Below the pieces are notes generated by a model. The model was not told the origin of the DNA, made no database searches, and worked only from the letters and a program-made list of their open reading frames with translations. From Clostridiales bacterium (lineage in GTDB: Bacteria > Bacillota > Clostridia > Lachnospirales > Lachnospiraceae), in contig QAKV01000031.1 in NCBI GenBank assembly GCA_003343625.1, positions 1 through 35,970 on the forward strand: a stretch of DNA of 35,970 nt, written 5' to 3'. A program made the position numbers and the translations under genes. Below, in pieces: positions 32,123 to 35,970 of this stretch; positions within the stretch are counted from its first letter, which is position 1; each line of letters begins with the position of its first letter.

Positions 32123-32631
32123 TTCGATCGCATTTGAAGCAGAAGAAAATGCCGCCTGTTCCCACGATGTTGAAAGTGGAAGGAACGACGGTTACGCGGA
32201 AGAACTGTGAAAATGCCACGTTTTCCCCTGTCGTCGACGTGTGGAACATCTGTATGGTCTGCCCGCCGGGGATTCCGCTTCCCTGAAGATTCTGCGTGAG
32301 CGTGATCGTCAGGGGAAGGTTCGACTCTTTGGTCGGATAGAGCGTACCGTGAAATGTCGCCCGATAAAATCCGGTCTGCTGGATTGTGAAATCCGCGCTG
32401 CCGGGAGTATGCGTGATTGCAGAACCGTTTGTGACGGCGTTTGCAGCGAATTTCAGCGATTCACCGCTTTTGGTGGTTTGGGACGATGCGGAATAGGCCG
32501 AAAGAAAATGATCCTGTTGGACCGGGGTATCCCATAGGACCTCTGGGGCCGGGAACGCAGCAGTTACAGTTGCCGCAATGATTACAATGATTGCAATCAT
32601 TACAGTTGCAGTCATTCAGCCGTTTAAACAT
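32097..32631 (-). pseudogene. Collagen-like (BclA-type) protein gene, frameshifted
   Basis: The ATG at 32631 follows AGGAGGATTT and opens a frame reading MFKRLNDCNCNDCNHCNHCG, NCNCC, then GPRGPMGYPGPTG, which stops at 32461. A C-terminal domain similar to that of the intact gene at 4701-5507 continues in the +1 frame (HFLSAYSASSQT; SGSAL-like block; FYRATFHGT; FSQFFRVTVVPSTFNIVGTG). Joining needs loss of one nucleotide between about 32505 and 32530, where only four Gly-X-Y triplets remain. So either the gene is broken, or the collagen stalk was deleted with a frame change, or one base is wrong. The C-terminal tail (KCDRRARNHPTG) runs through the terminator and is unlike the paralogue. Confidence 0.75.
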
Positions 32632-32670
32632 AAATCCTCCTTTTCTCAGTCGGAAAATCCTTTCCTATGT

Positions 32671-32680
32671 TAACATATGC
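32671..32680 (-). promoter_or_regulatory. Sporulation-sigma-like -10 element of the second collagen-like gene
   Basis: Minus-strand GCATATGTTA matches GCATAnnnTR, the -10 used by sigma-K and, in the closely related CATAnnnT form, sigma-E. No mACm is seen at the expected -35 position. It lies about 40 nt before the ATG at 32631. Confidence 0.3.
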
Positions 32681-32754
32681 GAATTTTGGAGAAAGGGCCC
32701 GAAAAAGGTCGGAGGTAGCTTTTTAAAGATTCCCTTAAGGTTTTCGGAACGATA

Positions 32755-32782
32755 TTGACTTTAGGCATTATTTTGCTAAAAT
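32755..32782 (+). promoter_or_regulatory. Sigma-A-type promoter of the lipid kinase/phosphatase pair
   Basis: TTGACT (32755-32760), a 16-nt spacer and TAAAAT (32777-32782), preceded by TGC (extended -10). An in-frame ATG at 32783 directly follows the -10, so the gene must start further down, at 32849. Confidence 0.6.
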
Positions 32783-32848
32783 GTGGACTTAACAGGGGAA
32801 ATGCCGGAAAAGCAGTACAGATTCCGGAAAGGGGAGGAGGAATGCTGT

Positions 32849-33856
32849 ATGGATCGGACAACTCCATCGAAGGCTTTCGGAATGACAGGGATGTGCGCTG
32901 AGCCGGAACTGTTTTTCATCATCAATCCCGCTTCCCATTCCGGGAAGGGGCTCAGGTTGTGGCAAAAGGCGGAAGCGCTGCTTCGGAGTCAGGGAATCGT
33001 ATATGAAGCTTTTTTTTCGGAAAGAAGAGGCGACATCGCCCGGATCGCCCGACAGCTCACTGTATCCTTGCAGGACGGCGGGGAGCGGACTATCGTGATC
33101 CTGGGGGGCGATGGATCCGTCAACGAGGCGCTGCAAGGACTTGAGAATTTCGAGAGGGTGCGTCTGGGTTACATCCCTACGGGATCCAGCAATGATCTGG
33201 CCCGGGATCTGGAGATCAGCAGGGATGTGTCCGAAGCCCTTCAGACGGTGCGAAAAGGTCGGGAACGTAGGATGGATCTGGGATGTGTGTCCTGGGAAGA
33301 AGGAGGCAAATGGCACAGGCGGTATTTTGCGGTTAGTTGCGGGATCGGATACGATGCGGCTATCTGTCAGGAAGCCCTTTCTTCCAAAATGAAAGATCTG
33401 TTCAATCGATTTGGTCTCGGGAAGCTTACCTACCTGGGAATCGGATTGAAACAGATGCTGAAAGTCCGGACGGTCAGATGTTCCCTGCGTCTGGATCAAA
33501 AGGAGATGATCCGGCTGGATCGCATGCTGTTTATCGCGAATATGTCCCATCGCTATGAGGGAGGAGGCTTCTGCTTCTGCCCGCAGGCGGACGACGGGGA
33601 CGGACTGTTGGATCTGTGCGTGGTAAATCGGGTGCCGAAGTGGAAGATACCGGTGGTGATCCCATTCGCGCTGTTCGGAAGGCATTTTCGCTTCCGCGGA
33701 GTCGAACATTATCGGGCCGCACGAATCGATATCCGGACGGATGCGCCTTTGTGGGTTCAGACGGATGGAGAGGTTCCGGCCAATACGGACGCTGTTACCG
33801 TGACGGTGGAAAAAGGAAAGCTGCGTTTTGTTTGTGAAAAGGAGATGGAGACTTGA
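32849..33856 (+). CDS. Diacylglycerol kinase-family (YegS/DgkB/LCB5-type) lipid kinase
   Basis: A 335-residue lipid kinase. The N-terminal NTP-binding domain has FFIINPASHSGKGLRLWQKA, the nucleotide motif VILGGDGSVNEALQGL (GGDGSVNE) and IPTGSSNDLARDLEI. The C-terminal beta-sandwich contains the late acidic site DDGDGLLDLCVV. Such enzymes phosphorylate diacylglycerol or similar lipids at the inner membrane face. The ATG at 32849 follows GGGAGGAGG with 8-nt spacing; the earlier frame overlaps the promoter. The PAP2 gene starts within its stop codon region (TTGA overlap), so the two are coupled; kinase and phosphatase acting on related lipids is the likely link. Confidence 0.9.
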   Translation: MDRTTPSKAFGMTGMCAEPELFFIINPASHSGKGLRLWQKAEALLRSQGIVYEAFFSERRGDIARIARQLTVSLQDGGERTIVILGGDGSVNEALQGLENFERVRLGYIPTGSSNDLARDLEISRDVSEALQTVRKGRERRMDLGCVSWEEGGKWHRRYFAVSCGIGYDAAICQEALSSKMKDLFNRFGLGKLTYLGIGLKQMLKVRTVRCSLRLDQKEMIRLDRMLFIANMSHRYEGGGFCFCPQADDGDGLLDLCVVNRVPKWKIPVVIPFALFGRHFRFRGVEHYRAARIDIRTDAPLWVQTDGEVPANTDAVTVTVEKGKLRFVCEKEMET

Positions 33857-34542
33857 AAGCATTTTACAGAAAATACGGACATGCGCTGCCGGTTATATTG
33901 TTCGGAGCCGTTTATCTGATCGGATTCGCTCTTCTGGAAAACAGGGGACATGCGGATTACAGGATCGTCCATATGACGATAGATGATTATATCCCCTTTT
34001 GTGAGATTTTCGTGGTGCCTTATCTGATCTGGTTTCTTTATGTTCCGGCGGTGTTGGTTTACCTGTTCTTCCGGGACAGGAAAGGATACCGGAATAATGC
34101 GGTCTTTCTTTGCGTCGGCATGGCGGTTTTTCTAATCGTCTCTGCGATCTGTCCCAACATTCAGCATCTGAGGCTGCAGGAGTTCCCGCGGGATAATGTG
34201 TTTACACATTTGATCGGTTTGCTCTGGAAAACGGATACGCCGACGAATCTTTTCCCGAGCATCCATGTGTACAATTCACTGGGCGCTCATTTTGCGGTGA
34301 TGCATAACCGCACGCTTTCGAAAAAGAAATGGATTCGCAGAGGATCTCTGGTATTGTGCGTTTCCATCATCCTCTCTACCATGCTCATCAAGCAGCACTC
34401 GGCGTTCGATGTGCTCACCGCATTTCTGATGGGTGCGATCATGCACGCGGCGGTATATTCTTTCGACCTGGCGGAGGTGTGGAGAGTTCGCCTTCGTTAT
34501 CAGGCCTTCAGACGGGCCAGAAAACGCCCCAGAATCGGTTGA
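33853..34542 (+). CDS. PAP2-family phosphatase, membrane
   Basis: A 229-residue membrane protein with about five or six transmembrane segments and PAP2 phosphatase motifs: FPSIHVYNSL (PSxH with the catalytic His) and STMLIKQHSAFDV (the second His near an Asp). The first motif (KxxxxxxRP) is not evident, as in PAP2-like inositol phosphorylceramide synthase relatives. It probably dephosphorylates or transfers lipid phosphates at the membrane. The TTG start at 33853 overlaps the kinase TGA; GGAGATGGAG lies upstream. A short basic C-terminus (RARKRPRIG) follows the last helix. The catalytic class is confident; the substrate is not. Confidence 0.85.
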   Translation: MKAFYRKYGHALPVILFGAVYLIGFALLENRGHADYRIVHMTIDDYIPFCEIFVVPYLIWFLYVPAVLVYLFFRDRKGYRNNAVFLCVGMAVFLIVSAICPNIQHLRLQEFPRDNVFTHLIGLLWKTDTPTNLFPSIHVYNSLGAHFAVMHNRTLSKKKWIRRGSLVLCVSIILSTMLIKQHSAFDVLTAFLMGAIMHAAVYSFDLAEVWRVRLRYQAFRRARKRPRIG

Positions 34543-34572
34543 ATTCGGATCAGCATATCAGGAAGCTCCGGG

Positions 34573-34642
34573 GAAAAAGCATAGCCTAAAAACAAAGAAG
34601 GACCATGGGTCAAAAACAAACCCAAGGTCCTTCTCTTGTGTT
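34573..34642. repeat. Dispersed hairpin repeat, copy 2
   Basis: About 70 nt closely matching copy 1 (9908-9978). The hairpin (AGAAGGACC 34596-34604 with GGTCCTTCT 34626-34634) has an extra GGGT/ACCC step, and may terminate the PAP2 transcript. It directly precedes an IS3-type end. Confidence 0.75.
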
Positions 34643-34727
34643 AAAATTAACTGATGTATTTCAAAAAAAGTTGACACCCCATTCTCAAGGATTTGAGATA
34701 TAATCAAGAGAATAAGGAGTGAACAAA

Positions 34728-35000
34728 ATGGCAGAAAACAGACAATATGACCATGAATACAAAGTACAGGCAGTGAAACTTGCCAAAGAAATTGGGCAAG
34801 CTAAGGCTGCTAAAGAACTGGGCATCCCCAAGAATACCATGTATGGCCGGGTGCGAGCGAACCGTCTTGGAAATCTTGATCTTGGTGCTGGCTCACAGCC
34901 CCCGCAAAGCGTCATGGCGCTTAACGAAGAGCTCATCCGGCTCCGCCAACAGGGAAAAGAACTGGAGAAGGAAAACCGCCGTTTTAGGGAGGATTCATAA
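34728..35000 (+). pseudogene. Truncated IS3-family orfA transposase (helix-turn-helix subunit)
   Basis: A 90-residue protein with the InsE/orfA pattern: YDHEYKVQAVKLAKEIGQAK then AAKELGIPKNTMYGRVRANR (helix-turn-helix), followed by the leucine-zipper segment ELIRLRQQGKELEKENRR. The usual C-terminus (about LKEINEFLEEASAFF) is missing and is replaced by FREDS and a stop. No orfB (integrase) follows. The ATG at 34728 has AAGGAG at 9-nt spacing; a GTG at 34719 is in frame. A possible left end (GTTGACACCCCATTCTC) is at 34670-34686. The element cannot move on its own. Confidence 0.75.
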
Positions 35001-35084
35001 ACAAACTGTCGATGCCTCTAATGAGTACGCCAAGACTGTGGCAGATTCACAAGAGTCTGAACGCATGAGACTCTATGATATTAT

Positions 35085-35552
35085 TTCAACAAGCAAAGGT
35101 CGGATACATATCATATGCTGTCTGCAGATATGAGAGAATCCGGCTGGAAAAGCCGGATAGCGGGCAATCAGAACGCTATGGTTATATTAGAAAGTGTCAG
35201 AATGTACTTTGCGCCTGAAGAATTATTGGAATTATTGTCATCACTGGCTCATCATTTTACTTCAGTAAGTCTTCTGATGGATTGCTATTCAGAGCGTGCT
35301 GCAAAGATATCGAAATATAAAAATCCCATTCATGAGGTGGGTGTGAATCTGGTATACGGGTATGATAAACCCCGTGAACTGGCAGATAGATCCGGATTCG
35401 TTTTTCTTGGAGAACACAGCCTGACCCCGATGAAATATGTGAACGAGCTGCAGGGATTGGAGAAAATCATTTTTCAATATATGTATGCGGGGAAGGCGGC
35501 AGCATCTATATACAAAATGTACGAATTCAAAAAGGAGCAAGGTGGATGCTAA
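35085..35552 (+). pseudogene. SAM-dependent methyltransferase (LCMT/PPM1-like), C-terminal fragment
   Basis: The frame is open from about 35079 and the first ATG is at 35115 (145 aa). The protein reads HMLSADMRESGWKSRI, then MVILESVRMYFAPEELLELL, which is the post-catalytic part of leucine carboxyl methyltransferase-like O-methyltransferases. It ends with YKMYEFKKEQGGC. The SAM-binding N-terminal half (about 120-150 residues) is absent. The sequence upstream to 35000 is unrelated to the IS fragment and not recognisable. Truncation coincides with the IS3 remnant. A small product could still be made, but it would lack the cofactor site. Codon use is AT-richer than in the rest of the window, suggesting transfer. 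Confidence 0.65.
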
Positions 35553-35970
35553 TACACGATTTTGTTAGCGGAAATAAACCAGTCATGGTGTTCATACATG
35601 GCGTGCTCACACCATGGCAGGTGTGGATGCCTCAGATTGAATTTTATAAAAACCGGTATAACGTTTATGCTGTCTCCCTGAATGCCCATACGGAGGAGAC
35701 GACAAGCGAATTTATTTCTGTTTGTGCTGAAGCAGAAGAGATTATCAGACGTTTAAAAGAAAGGGGAATTCGAGCTATTGATGTTCTGTGTGGAATATCT
35801 CTCGGCGGGAAAATTGCCCATGAGATATGGAAGAACGGAAAGATAGAAATATTAAATCTTGTTCTGGATGGCGCACCACTGATAAGATGTCCGAAGTTTG
35901 CTGTAAGAATGATGATAAACAATTACAAAAGTATTATTCACAGGTCAAAGCGCAGGGAAGCAAAGGTTAT
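35546..35970 (+). CDS. Alpha/beta hydrolase, partial (runs off the window)
   Basis: An ATG at 35546 with AAAGGAGCAAGG ahead opens a frame with no stop before the window ends (141 residues seen). It shows the alpha/beta-hydrolase oxyanion region (VMVFIHGVLTPWQVWMPQIE) and the nucleophile elbow G-I-S-L-G-G in DVLCGISLGGKIAHEI, with the catalytic Ser. The strand after it (LNLVLDGAP) fits the fold. The Asp and His of the triad would lie beyond the window. It overlaps the methyltransferase stop by 7 nt, so the two were one operon. The substrate is unknown. Confidence 0.8.
   Translation, partial: MLIHDFVSGNKPVMVFIHGVLTPWQVWMPQIEFYKNRYNVYAVSLNAHTEETTSEFISVCAEAEEIIRRLKERGIRAIDVLCGISLGGKIAHEIWKNGKIEILNLVLDGAPLIRCPKFAVRMMINNYKSIIHRSKRREAKV

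Noticed and set aside
34671..34704. TTGACA ... TATAAT promoter for the IS3 fragment
   Set aside because: The boxes are perfect but 22 nt apart, too far for a normal sigma-A promoter; the TTGACA is more likely part of the insertion-sequence end.
1..35970. tRNA, rRNA genes and CRISPR arrays
   Set aside because: No cloverleaf, rRNA-like or regularly spaced repeat sequence was recognised on either strand while reading the window.

Overview
The window looks like a chromosomal segment from an anaerobic, probably spore-forming member of the Clostridia (Firmicutes/Bacillota). The supporting evidence is AGGAGG-type ribosome sites with frequent TTG and GTG starts, an O2-sensitive [FeFe] hydrogenase, a glp operon carrying a GlpP antiterminator and a DUF1667 protein, an EFR1-type ferredoxin, and two collagen-like genes preceded by sporulation-sigma-like promoter elements. 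Genus cannot be read from the sequence. The window is moderately G+C-rich by eye, except for an AT-richer right end (about 34.6 kb onward) with truncated insertion-sequence and accessory genes.

Layout. 0-4.6 kb: an ABC-2-like membrane protein, a LysR regulator, and a cassette of EFR1 ferredoxin, aldo/keto reductase and carboxymuconolactone-decarboxylase-like protein, followed by a hexapeptide-repeat acetyltransferase. 4.7-5.5 kb (minus): an intact collagen-like, BclA-type surface protein. 5.7-9.9 kb: a redox operon made of a GltD-like flavoprotein with an extra NuoF-type FeS domain, a [FeFe] hydrogenase and a second acetyltransferase. 9.9-10.3 kb: a dispersed repeat and an IS1182-type remnant. 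10.4-14.1 kb: the glycerol-3-phosphate oxidation operon (FAD dehydrogenase, second FAD oxidoreductase, DUF1667 protein, GlpP) with an attenuator in its leader. 14.2-20.4 kb: gltB-gltD (glutamate synthase) behind a structured leader. 20.4-23.4 kb: purC, a DUF1538 membrane protein and a tandem P-II-like protein. 23.5-27.8 kb (minus): carA-carB with a start-proximal attenuator. 28.0-29.9 kb: a structured leader and asnB. 30.0-32.0 kb: a GH51 arabinofuranosidase. 32.1-32.6 kb (minus): a frameshifted second collagen-like gene. 32.8-34.5 kb: a lipid-kinase/PAP2-phosphatase pair. 34.6-36.0 kb: a second repeat copy, an IS3-type orfA fragment, a truncated methyltransferase and a partial alpha/beta hydrolase.

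Together, the centre of the window is a nitrogen and redox block. GOGAT, carbamoyl-phosphate synthetase and asparagine synthetase all use the amide nitrogen of glutamine, purC is a purine step, and the P-II-like protein beside the DUF1538 membrane protein suggests a nitrogen- or energy-responsive transport module. Four operons (glp, gltBD, carAB, asnB) have a recognisable sigma-A-type promoter followed by a strong hairpin before the first gene, so control by premature termination is a recurring theme. The most notable candidate systems are the duplicated-membrane-protein/duplicated-P-II pair, the GltD-NuoF fusion paired with a hydrogenase, and the structured leaders.
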